Shown in pieces: positions 1-5,572 of a stretch of DNA of 5,572 nt. Position 1 is the stretch's first letter; every line of letters starts with the position of its first letter. The DNA comes from Clostridia bacterium (GTDB lineage: Bacteria > Bacillota > Clostridia > Christensenellales > Aristaeellaceae): contig CAAEEC010000018.1 in assembly GCA_900754755.1 (NCBI GenBank), positions 1 through 5,572 of the forward strand, given 5' to 3'. Under the pieces are notes generated by a model. It did not search any database, was not told the DNA's origin, and saw nothing but the letters and a program-made list of their open reading frames with translations. The position numbers and the translations under genes are program-made.

Positions 1-548
1 GCCGCATGATCAGCGCGCAAAACGGGGTAGACTTCAAGAACGGGGAATACGGGAAACTCAAAAAGGTGTGCTCGATCTGGATCTGTCTGAACGCGCCGAA
101 AGAGCGGCGCAACAGCATCACGCGCTACACGTTGCGGGAAGAACAGCTCGTGGGGAATAGCGTGGAAGCGGCGAAGAACTACGATCTGATATCTGTGGTG
201 ATGATTTGCCTGGGCGATGCGCAGGAGCGGCAGGCGGACGTGCTGCGGATGCTGGATGTGCTGCTGTCGTCGGAGTGCAGGGCGGAAGAGAAAAAGCAGA
301 TCCTGGAAGAAGAATTCGCGATTCAAATGAGCGAGAGAGTGGAAGAGGAGGTGGCGCAGATGTGCAATTTGAGTCAGGGGATTGTGGAAAGAGGCATCGC
401 TCAGGGCATGGAAAAAGGCGCATTCAGTGCCACGCTAGCCAGCCTGCGGCGTTTGATCGCCAACGCGGGCATGTCTGCGGAGCAGGCGATGAACGTGCTG
501 GAAATCCCCGCTGCCGAGCGGCCGCGTTATCTGGCGGCCATGAACTAA
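1..548 (+). CDS. Rpn family recombination-promoting nuclease/putative transposase, C-terminal part (5' end outside window)
   Basis: The frame is already open at the left edge (first full codon at position 3), so the ATG at position 6 is probably internal. The visible part is about 180 residues ending in TAA. Its first third carries the block typical of Clostridia Rpn/PD-(D/E)XK transposase-like proteins: ISAQNG, then KLKKVCSIWICLNAP, RRNSITRY and NYDLISVVMICLG. Next come the LLDVLL-type helix, the KKQILEEEF segment and a MCNLSQGI motif. The tail is helical and ends in SAEQAMNVLEIPAAER, a helix-turn-helix-like ending usual for these proteins. The family makes DNA nucleases that promote RecA-independent recombination; many copies are scattered through gut Firmicutes genomes. 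The catalytic core lies mostly upstream of the window, so activity cannot be judged. A strong terminator follows 71 nt after the stop. Family assignment is by recalled motif resemblance. Confidence 0.82.
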   Translation, partial: RMISAQNGVDFKNGEYGKLKKVCSIWICLNAPKERRNSITRYTLREEQLVGNSVEAAKNYDLISVVMICLGDAQERQADVLRMLDVLLSSECRAEEKKQILEEEFAIQMSERVEEEVAQMCNLSQGIVERGIAQGMEKGAFSATLASLRRLIANAGMSAEQAMNVLEIPAAERPRYLAAMN

Positions 549-619
549 GCGCGCATGCCGCCCTTTGCTAGGCGGCGGACAGCGGCGCAAAAATTTTCAT
601 CCCAAGCAAATTGTACCAC

Positions 620-661
620 AAAAAGCGGATGTGGGGCTTTCGGTTCCCAATCCGCTTTTTT
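620..661 (+). terminator. Strong intrinsic terminator after the Rpn-like gene
   Basis: An A5 tract (620-624) and GCGGAT (625-630) pair with ATCCGC (650-655) and a T6 run (656-661). A further TGGG/CCCA pairing (632-635 with 646-649) closes a 10-nt loop, with one bulged G at 631. This is a long GC stem directly followed by U residues, the classic Rho-independent form. The A tract on the 5' side means it could also stop transcription arriving on the opposite strand. It separates the Rpn-like gene from the helicase gene. Confidence 0.88.
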
Positions 662-671
662 CGCAGTCCGT

Positions 672-699
672 TCGAAAAGTGAAAGATTCATTTTTTCGA
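672..699. promoter_or_regulatory. AT-rich inverted repeat upstream of the helicase gene
   Basis: TCGAAAA at 672-678 is the exact reverse complement of TTTTCGA at 693-699. Nested inside it, TGAA (680-683) mirrors TTCA (687-690) around an AGA centre. It lies between the terminator and the helicase ribosome binding site, about 50 nt before the proposed TTG start. It stands out as an AT-rich island in GC-rich DNA, so it could be a repressor or activator site, or a leader hairpin. It does not match the usual Gram-positive LexA box (GAAC-N4-GTTC), and I could not place convincing -35 and -10 boxes around it. A regulatory role is inference. Confidence 0.35.
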
Positions 700-737
700 G
701 AAACATCATGCAGCGTACACGCCGCTGCTGCGAGAAG

Positions 738-743
738 AAGGAG
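738..743 (+). promoter_or_regulatory. Ribosome binding site that decides the helicase start
   Basis: AAGGAG at 738-743 lies 7 nt before the TTG at 751, an ideal spacing. The only nearby ATG (746) is just 2 nt from it, is in another frame, and reaches TAG after five codons (M-D-W-I-A). The signal therefore supports TTG 751 as initiator. Confidence 0.75.
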
Positions 744-750
744 ACATGGA

Positions 751-3111
751 TTGGATCGCGTAGTTGTAAGCGTCCGCACGATTGCGGAATTTTCCATGGA
801 AAGCGGGGATTTATACCCCAATATGGACGCCTATGAGCGCATGCAGGATGGCGCGCAAGCGCATAAACGGCTGCAAATGGCCTATGGCGAGGGCGCGAAG
901 GCGGAGGTGGCGGTGGCGCTGGACGCCGAGGTGGAAGGCGTGCCCATGCGCGTGCAGGGCCGCATCGACGGGCTGCTCCAGGGGGAAGACGGGGCGTACA
1001 CCGTGCAGGAGATCAAGTCCACGCGCCACAACCCGCGCTACATCCGGGAAAACGACAATCCCGTACACTGGGCGCAGGCGGAAATTTACGCCTATCTGTT
1101 CGCGCGTCTAAACAATCTCGCGCGCATTTCGGTGATGCTCACCTATGTGAACAGCGCGGATGGCGAAGCCTCGTTTACGCGAGAACATACGCAGGGCGAG
1201 CTGGAAGAAATCTTTCTTTTCCATGCGGGCAAGTACGCCCGCTGGTTGCGCGCCATTGGCGATTGGCGCGAGAATTGCCGCGAAAGCGCGCGCGCCGTGC
1301 AGTTCCCGCACGCAAATTACCGCAAAGGCCAGCGCAAAATGGCCAAAAACGCCTATATCGCCATTCGCGACCAGAAATTGCTCCTCTGCCAGGCGCCCAC
1401 CGGCACGGGGAAAACGCTGGGCGCGCTGTTCCCCGCGGTGAAGGCCATCAGCGAGGGGCTGATCGCGCGCGCGTTTTACCTCACGGCCCGCACCACCGCC
1501 CGCCGCGCGGCGGAGGACGCGTTGCGCCTTTTGCGGCAAAACGGGCTGAAACTGCGCGCGGTGACGCTCACGGCCAAGGATAAGATTTGCTTTTCGCCGC
1601 GCACCAGTTGCCACCCCTCCGAGTGCGTGTTTGCCCAGGACTATTTCGATAAGCGGCGCGAAGCCCTGCGCGAGGCGCTGAACCTGCAGGCGCTCGACCG
1701 TGCGGCCATTGAGGCGCTCGCGCGCGAATACGACGTGTGCCCCTTTGAGCTTTCGCTCGATCTCACGGAAACCGCCGAGATCATCATCTGCGATTACAAC
1801 TATGTGTTCGATCCGCACGTGCGGCTCAAGCGGTTTTTTGGCGATAAGGCCATCAAGGGCGATTACGCGTTGATGATAGACGAGGCGCACAATCTGTTTC
1901 CCCGCGCGCAGGATATGCTTTCCGCGCAGCTCAGCGAGCGCTCCCTGCGCCTGGTGCGCCGCGCGCTCAAAGAATGGGTGGGCAAGGAAAACGAGGTGTA
2001 CAAGGCGCTTTCGGATGTGATCCGCGTGATGTGCCGCCTGAACCGCGAACTGGACGCGCCGGAATGCCAACTGGCCCCCTATGGCGCGCTGCACGACGCG
2101 GTGGCGAAATTTGTGGCCGCCGGGGAGGGGCACATTTCCGAAAATGAAATGCTGGCCGAGGCGCTGTTTGCCGCCATGGATTATTTGCGCGTGGAGCAGG
2201 AATTCGATGACGAGCGCATGCGCGTGCTTTACGTCACGGGCAAGCATCTCACGGTGAAGCTGTGGCGCTATCTGCCCACGGACGAGATTTCCGCCGTGCT
2301 CCATCGCGCGCGCGGAGGCGTTTTGTTCTCGGCCACGCTTTCGCCCATGGAACATTACGCGCAGCTTTTGGGGCTGAACGAACGCGGAGGCGACGCGCTG
2401 GTCGATCTGCCCTCGCCCTTCCCACCGGAGAACTTTTTGCCCATTGCGCTCAATCTGCCCACGCGCTATTCGGCGCGCGGGGAAACGGCGGCGCGCGTGG
2501 CCCAGGCGATTTATCAAATGGCGCGCGCGCATACGGGCAACTATATCGCCTGTTTTCCTTCTTATGCGTATCTAGAGATGGTGCGGGAAATTTTCGCGGC
2601 AACCTATCCGCAGGTGCGCGTGATCGTGCAGCGCGGCGAAATGGCGGAAGAAGAGCGCGACGCTTTTCTCGCGCAGTTTTCCTGCGCGCCGCGCGCGAGC
2701 ATGGTGGCTTTCATCGTGATGGGCGGGGTATTTGCCGAGGGCGTGGATTTGCCGGGCGAGCGGCTTTCCGGCGCGGCGATTGTGGGCGTGGGCATGCCGC
2801 AGCTGAGCTTTGAGCGGGACACTTTTGCTTCTCTGGTGGAGGATGGCGAGGGGGGCGGCTTTGAGATGGCCTATGTGTATCCCGGCATCATCCGGGTGCT
2901 TCAGGCCGCCGGGCGGGTGATCCGCTCGGAAACGGACAAGGGCGTGGCGCTGCTCATCGACGAGCGGCTTTGCGAGGAGCGCTTCGCGCGCCTGTTGCCG
3001 CGCCATTACCGGGTGCGCCGGGCGGACAGCCTTTCCCAGGTGGGCGCGCTGTTAAGCGCGTTTTGGGCGCAACCGGCGCAGCAGCCGCCACAGGAGGAGC
3101 GCGGCCAATAG
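751..3111 (+). CDS. RecB/Cas4-like nuclease fused to XPD/DinG-type Fe-S DNA helicase
   Basis: A 786-residue ATP-dependent DNA helicase of the Rad3/XPD/DinG superfamily 2 group, counted from the TTG start. Residues 1-190 form a PD-(D/E)XK nuclease domain: motif I GAQAHKRLQ (H38), D73 in GRIDG, E87-I-K89, and Q109-A-E-I-Y113 (QxxxY). All expected catalytic positions are present, so it may cut DNA. The helicase has Walker A QAPTGTGKT (214-222), DEAH (377-380), SAT (527-529), motif V GGVFAEGVD (E663, D666) and motif VI with Q718, R722 and R725. Four cysteines between Walker A and DEAH (C280, C287, C292, C330) fit an XPD-type 4Fe-4S cluster; the KICF and VCPFE contexts and the following ICDYNYVFDP are family hallmarks. 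Such proteins are expected to unwind DNA 5' to 3' in repair, but this fusion subfamily has no settled role that I know of. The longer frame from ATG 565 would run through the terminator and is unlikely. The last 14 residues, after the family-like FW, are a Gln/Pro-rich tail overlapping VanZ. Confidence 0.92.
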   Translation: MDRVVVSVRTIAEFSMESGDLYPNMDAYERMQDGAQAHKRLQMAYGEGAKAEVAVALDAEVEGVPMRVQGRIDGLLQGEDGAYTVQEIKSTRHNPRYIRENDNPVHWAQAEIYAYLFARLNNLARISVMLTYVNSADGEASFTREHTQGELEEIFLFHAGKYARWLRAIGDWRENCRESARAVQFPHANYRKGQRKMAKNAYIAIRDQKLLLCQAPTGTGKTLGALFPAVKAISEGLIARAFYLTARTTARRAAEDALRLLRQNGLKLRAVTLTAKDKICFSPRTSCHPSECVFAQDYFDKRREALREALNLQALDRAAIEALAREYDVCPFELSLDLTETAEIIICDYNYVFDPHVRLKRFFGDKAIKGDYALMIDEAHNLFPRAQDMLSAQLSERSLRLVRRALKEWVGKENEVYKALSDVIRVMCRLNRELDAPECQLAPYGALHDAVAKFVAAGEGHISENEMLAEALFAAMDYLRVEQEFDDERMRVLYVTGKHLTVKLWRYLPTDEISAVLHRARGGVLFSATLSPMEHYAQLLGLNERGGDALVDLPSPFPPENFLPIALNLPTRYSARGETAARVAQAIYQMARAHTGNYIACFPSYAYLEMVREIFAATYPQVRVIVQRGEMAEEERDAFLAQFSCAPRASMVAFIVMGGVFAEGVDLPGERLSGAAIVGVGMPQLSFERDTFASLVEDGEGGGFEMAYVYPGIIRVLQAAGRVIRSETDKGVALLIDERLCEERFARLLPRHYRVRRADSLSQVGALLSAFWAQPAQQPPQEERGQ
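3044..3064 (+). terminator. Weak terminator-like hairpin inside the end of the helicase gene
   Basis: CGCGCT (3045-3050) pairs with AGCGCG (3055-3060) around a GTTA loop; a G-U pair (3044-3061) can extend it, and TTTT (3061-3064) follows. On the + strand this resembles a short intrinsic terminator, but it sits 45 nt before the helicase stop codon. The loop contains the reverse complement of the VanZ stop codon. With only four T and a 6-bp stem it is weak, and GC-rich coding DNA produces such palindromes by chance. Confidence 0.25.
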
Positions 3112-3495
3112 GCCCACCCAATATCCCGCCGCGTCGATCCAGATGTCCGTCACCAGCGGGCCGCGCCCGGAGAGCACCTGGATGCTCTCGTCGATTACGG
3201 CGGCGAGCAGGCCCAAAAGCACATGGTTCAGCAGGCGGGAGGCGGAATGGTTCTGGGCGAACGCAAAGGTCGCGCCGGAAAGCGCGCCCAGAGCGGCGTA
3301 TTCGCAAAAGTGCGCCAGTTTGCGCACGTCAAAGGGCAGTCTTTCCAGGTGGAAGAAGCGCCTCAGCCACGTTTCCACCGCGCTGGAAAACGCGCCTGAG
3401 GCGTCTTTGGAAAGCAGCGAATTGCCCCAGATAAAGGCGATGGCGATGAGCGAGAGCGCGTAAAGCCAAACGAGCGGCGCGCGGGATTTAGCCAT
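3052..3495 (-). CDS. VanZ family membrane protein
   Basis: A 147-residue membrane protein. Hydrophobic segments lie near residues 8-25, 66-82, 89-107 and 120-138, enough for about four membrane helices. The VanZ signature is clear: RKLAHFCEYAALG (58-70) and DESIQ (102-106) followed by R111, D117, D121 and a glycine-rich last helix. The founding VanZ gives low-level teicoplanin resistance in Enterococcus; most VanZ-like proteins are housekeeping proteins of unknown biochemistry, so no resistance should be inferred here. The ATG overlaps the stop of the LCP gene by 8 nt and has an AAGGAG site inside that gene, indicating co-transcription and likely coupled translation. Its last 20 codons, including a basic C-terminal tail, overlap the end of the convergent helicase gene by 60 nt. 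The length is normal for a single-domain family member. Confidence 0.9.
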   Translation of the reverse strand: MAKSRAPLVWLYALSLIAIAFIWGNSLLSKDASGAFSSAVETWLRRFFHLERLPFDVRKLAHFCEYAALGALSGATFAFAQNHSASRLLNHVLLGLLAAVIDESIQVLSGRGPLVTDIWIDAAGYWVGLLAALLLWRLLRRLRPKRA

Positions 3496-4519
3496 AGATA
3501 AACTCCTTCAAAAGATTGCGGTTTTCTTCCCAGTCGGGCACGAGGTAGGAACCGTCTTCGGTGAACGCGCCGTCCGCGGGCAGGCGGAATTGCTCCATGC
3601 CGTCGGAAAACAGCGCCTTTAGGCCCAGGGAAAGCAACTCCACGGTATTCAGATTGGTGTCCAGCGAATCGAGCGCGGTTTGCGCCAGTTGCGTTAGGGC
3701 CACGGGGTTCCACATGCGGGATTTGGCCTTTTGCAAAAAGGCGTCCAGCACCGTGCGTTGGCGGCTGGTGCGCGCGTAATCGTAGCCGATTTTGCGGATG
3801 CGCGCGTAGGCCAGGGCCTGCACGCCGTCGAGGTGTACGCTATCGCCATAGGCCGCGAGCGGGGTGATGGTGTAGCCCCGCGCCTGAAAGCCTTCCCAGC
3901 ACTGGGTGATGTTTCGGTTGACCTCGCCGAGCTCTTCTTCCGTCACCGGGATATCAATGCCGCCCACCGCGTCGATGATGGGAGGAAACGAAAAATAGTC
4001 CACCGCGGCGTATTGGGTGATGTTCATGCCGTAATTTTCGTTGATGGTGCGCATCACCAATTCCGGCCCGCCGTAGGCGTAGGCGGCGTTCAGCTTGCCC
4101 TCGCCATGGCCGGGGATGGTTACCCGAGTGTCGCGCAGCAAACTGGTGAGCTTGACCTTGCCCCCGCCAAAGGAGGCGATGATGATGGAATCCGAGCGCT
4201 GGGTGCGGTTGGCGTCGATATCCACGCCCAAGAGCAGGATATTGGTATAGCCGCCCGGCAGGTCGCCCGCCGCGCTCACGGCGGAACCATTCCGGAACAG
4301 GCCCACCGGATAGCCATAGAGCAGCGCTACGGATAGCGCGAGCACGAACAGCAGCTTTAGGCCCAGGGCAACCAGGTGGAACAGGCAGCCGTGCCGCCGC
4401 CGCGGACGGCGGGGCGGACGGCGTTCTTCCCACCAGCTTTCCCGTTCCCAGCGTTCTTCGCGCGGCGGCGGGGCGCTGCGCCGCCGTGGGCGGCGGGGCG
4501 GGCGTTCGTCATAATACAT
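3488..4519 (-). CDS. LCP (LytR-CpsA-Psr) family cell-wall glycopolymer ligase
   Basis: A 343-residue single-pass membrane protein. LCP enzymes act outside the membrane, moving polyprenyl-linked polymers such as teichoic acid or capsule onto peptidoglycan. Residues 1-43 form a cytoplasmic tail very rich in Arg and Pro; one membrane helix spans about 46-70; the LCP domain fills about 92-265. Visible motifs are NILLLGVD (93-100), RSDS (108-111), LLRDTRV (127-133), KLNAAYAYGG (142-151), VGGIDIPV (185-192), and LDGVQALAYAR (230-240) followed by D247, R250 and the RQR at 253-255. These include the arginines and aspartates that bind the pyrophosphate lipid carrier in characterised members. A short C-terminal segment of about 80 residues follows. 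The start is firm: AGGAGG lies 6 nt upstream, and the family domain begins well inside. It lies 22 nt after the ApbE gene and overlaps VanZ, as the middle gene of an envelope operon. The polymer it handles cannot be told. Confidence 0.93.
   Translation of the reverse strand: MYYDERPPRRPRRRSAPPPREERWERESWWEERRPPRRPRRRHGCLFHLVALGLKLLFVLALSVALLYGYPVGLFRNGSAVSAAGDLPGGYTNILLLGVDIDANRTQRSDSIIIASFGGGKVKLTSLLRDTRVTIPGHGEGKLNAAYAYGGPELVMRTINENYGMNITQYAAVDYFSFPPIIDAVGGIDIPVTEEELGEVNRNITQCWEGFQARGYTITPLAAYGDSVHLDGVQALAYARIRKIGYDYARTSRQRTVLDAFLQKAKSRMWNPVALTQLAQTALDSLDTNLNTVELLSLGLKALFSDGMEQFRLPADGAFTEDGSYLVPDWEENRNLLKEFIYG
3503..3508 (-). promoter_or_regulatory. Ribosome binding site for the VanZ-like gene
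   Basis: Read on the - strand, AAGGAG lies 7 nt before the ATG at 3495. It sits within the last codons of the LCP gene, so ribosomes finishing that gene arrive directly at this site. It fixes the VanZ start. Confidence 0.75.
4394..4504 (-). repeat. Duplicated Arg/Pro module in the LCP cytoplasmic tail
   Basis: The nine-residue block RPPRRPRRR occurs twice in the LCP tail, at residues 6-14 (4478-4504) and 34-42 (4394-4420). The copies flank an acidic, Trp-containing centre (E21, E22, W24, W29, W30, E31, E32). At DNA level the two 27-nt units differ at four positions, all third codon positions and all synonymous. Confidence 0.85.
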
Positions 4520-4525
4520 ATGCTG

Positions 4526-4531
4526 CCTCCT
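4526..4531 (-). promoter_or_regulatory. Ribosome binding site for the LCP gene
   Basis: Read on the - strand, a perfect AGGAGG (within GAGGAGG) lies 6 nt before the ATG at 4519. It sits in the 22-nt gap after the ApbE stop codon. It is the strongest Shine-Dalgarno in the window and supports the short-gap operon arrangement. Confidence 0.85.
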
Positions 4532-4541
4532 CGGGTGTGTT

Positions 4542-5522
4542 TCATTCGTTGGGCAAAAGGCCGTCGCTCGCGCGCACTTCGCCGTCCGGCAAAATCCAGA
4601 TGCCTTTTGCGCCCATGGATTCGACCAGCGCGCGGGAATCCTCGTATTCCAGCAAAAAGGCGCTGGTGGAGAGCCAGTCCGCCAGGGCGGAATCCGCGCA
4701 GAACACCGTCGTCTGCCGGTAGAGGTTCGCGGGATAGAGGGTGTCGGGATCGATGATGTGGTGGTAGCGCACGCCGTCCACGGTGAAATAGCGCTGGCTG
4801 CCGCCGCTGGTGACCGCGCATCCATCCGCCACGGGCACAACGCACAGCACGCCGCCATCCGGGTGGGAAACGGCGATGTCCCAGGCCGCGCGCCCGTCCC
4901 CGGGCTTGCCCGCCGCCACGACGTTCCCGCCCGCGTCGATGAGCAGGGTTTCTTCTCCCAGCGCTTGCGCGATGCGCTCCGCCGCGTATCCCTTGGCCAG
5001 CGCGCCGAAATCCAGCGACAGGGCGGGATCCCGCAGCCGCACGGTTCCGGCAACTGCGTCCACCTCCACGAGGGAAAAATCCGTGTGCGCGGCGGCGGCC
5101 TCGAGCGCTTCCTGGCTGGGCAACGCGCCGCTTTCCCGCGCGGCGTGCCATATGTCGGTCACCGCGCCCATGGCCACGTTCACCCGGTCGCAAACCGCGT
5201 ACCACTCTTGGGCGAGCAGGAGCAGTTCCAGCAGTTCCGGTTCCACCGGCGTGGCCTCGCCCTGCGCGTGGTTCAGCGCCCACACGCCCTGAACGCCCTC
5301 GTGCGCTTCGTAGCGGTCGAAGATCGCGTCGTAGCGCAAAAATTCCGCCTCCGCCTGCTCGCAGAGGCGGCGGAAAGAAGCCTCGTCGCGCGTGTAGGCG
5401 GTGAGGCGGATGACGGTGTCGAACGCGTCGTAAAATTCATACTGCCGCTTTTGCGGCCCCGCGCAGCCGGAAAGGAGCGGCGCGAGCGCGCAAAGCAGGA
5501 GCCATATTGCCATCTTTCGCAT
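4542..5522 (-). CDS. apbE: ApbE family FAD:protein FMN transferase, lipoprotein
   Basis: A 326-residue protein of the usual ApbE/Ftp length. The enzyme splits FAD and attaches FMN to a Thr or Ser of partner flavoproteins outside the membrane, using Mg2+. The N-terminus is a lipoprotein signal: basic MRKM, a hydrophobic stretch, then the lipobox LLSGC with C20 as the lipidation site. ApbE motifs follow in order: DFGALAKGYA (171-180, K177), IDAGGNVVAAG (195-205), TSGGSQRYF (238-246), YHHIIDPDT (253-261), and the metal-binding D282-xxx-T286. The Gly usual after HIIDPxT is Leu here, a variant I associate with Clostridia members. No FMN-binding-domain partner lies in the window, so its substrate is elsewhere. 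It is the first gene of the - strand block in view, 22 nt before the LCP gene. Start: ATG 5522 is chosen for the basic n-region; ATG 5513 also keeps the lipobox. Neither has a good Shine-Dalgarno, unlike its neighbours. Confidence 0.93.
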   Translation of the reverse strand: MRKMAIWLLLCALAPLLSGCAGPQKRQYEFYDAFDTVIRLTAYTRDEASFRRLCEQAEAEFLRYDAIFDRYEAHEGVQGVWALNHAQGEATPVEPELLELLLLAQEWYAVCDRVNVAMGAVTDIWHAARESGALPSQEALEAAAAHTDFSLVEVDAVAGTVRLRDPALSLDFGALAKGYAAERIAQALGEETLLIDAGGNVVAAGKPGDGRAAWDIAVSHPDGGVLCVVPVADGCAVTSGGSQRYFTVDGVRYHHIIDPDTLYPANLYRQTTVFCADSALADWLSTSAFLLEYEDSRALVESMGAKGIWILPDGEVRASDGLLPNE

Positions 5523-5528
5523 GCGCTC

Positions 5529-5534
5529 AGTATA
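5529..5534 (-). promoter_or_regulatory. Possible -10 box directly before the apbE start
   Basis: On the - strand TATACT (five of six matches to TATAAT) ends 6 nt before the ATG at 5522. No convincing -35 lies at 16-18 nt; the nearest TTG-type hexamer, TTGTGC, is 25 nt away. The box is part of the 8-bp palindrome AGTATACT (5529-5536), so it reads TATACT on both strands. If used, transcription would begin at about the start codon. The window ends 36 nt beyond it, so an upstream promoter cannot be excluded. Confidence 0.35.
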
Positions 5535-5572
5535 CTACACGGGCGCGAAAAATGCTATCGCACAATGTAAAA

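Noticed and set aside
1..548. Active mobile element at the left edge
   Set aside because: No terminal inverted repeats, target duplications or transposase catalytic core are visible in the window; only the C-terminal portion of an Rpn-like gene is present.
557..576. GCCGCC...GGCGGC hairpin just after the Rpn-like gene
   Set aside because: It has a 6-bp stem but no T-run directly after it; the complete terminator at 620-661 accounts for termination better.
565..750. Extension of the helicase to the upstream in-frame ATG at 565 (848 residues)
   Set aside because: It would translate through the strong terminator at 620-661 and the inverted repeat, has no ribosome binding site, and adds residues unlike the family; the family-like N-terminus begins at about VVVSVRTIAEF.
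1108..2532. Long open frame of 474 codons on the - strand inside the helicase gene
   Set aside because: It lies entirely antisense to a clearly recognisable helicase with all its motifs; long antisense frames are common in GC-rich coding DNA, and its translation resembles no family I know.
3052..3495. Glycopeptide resistance role for the VanZ-like gene
   Set aside because: No vanHAX or vanRS genes accompany it, and VanZ-like proteins are widespread in non-resistant Firmicutes.
4520..5053. Upstream extension of the LCP frame to 5053 (521 residues)
   Set aside because: The extra part is antisense-free but out of frame with the intact ApbE gene on the same strand; the ATG at 4519 has a perfect AGGAGG and the extension has no family resemblance.
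5531..5572. Possible divergent promoter and start of a + strand gene (TATACT at 5531, ATG at 5552)
   Set aside because: The + strand TATACT arises from the palindrome shared with the - strand box; no -35 or ribosome binding site is visible and too few codons remain before the window ends.

Overview
The window is GC-rich chromosomal DNA. It reads like an uncultured, probably gut-associated member of the Clostridia (Bacillota). The grounds are strong AGGAGG-type ribosome binding sites, a Clostridia-style Rpn/PD-(D/E)XK transposase tail, a nuclease-helicase fusion common in that class, and a LytR-CpsA-Psr (LCP) protein beside a VanZ-like protein and a lipoprotein ApbE. The class assignment is inferred from family recognition; no marker gene is present.

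Left part, + strand. The window opens inside the 3' portion of an Rpn-type recombination-promoting nuclease/putative transposase gene, ending at 548. A strong intrinsic terminator at 620-661 closes it. The stretch 662-750 holds an AT-rich inverted repeat (672-699) and an AAGGAG ribosome binding site. A long helicase gene follows (751-3111), best started at a TTG codon. It joins an apparently intact RecB/Cas4-like nuclease domain to an XPD/DinG-type iron-sulphur helicase.

Right part, - strand. Three tightly packed genes read right to left: an ApbE-type flavin transferase lipoprotein (5522-4542), an LCP family cell-wall polymer ligase (4519-3488) and a VanZ-family membrane protein (3495-3052). 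The gaps are 22 nt, then an 8-nt overlap, so they look like one operon for envelope proteins. The only promoter-like sign for it is a TATACT box just before the ApbE ATG.

The two blocks converge, and their last genes overlap tail to tail by 60 nt. No clean intrinsic terminator lies between them. No tRNA, rRNA, CRISPR array or insertion-sequence end was seen. The main points of interest are the nuclease-helicase architecture and its TTG start, the overlapping convergent 3' ends, a possible leaderless ApbE message, and a duplicated Arg/Pro module in the LCP cytoplasmic tail. No wholly new multi-gene system is evident.
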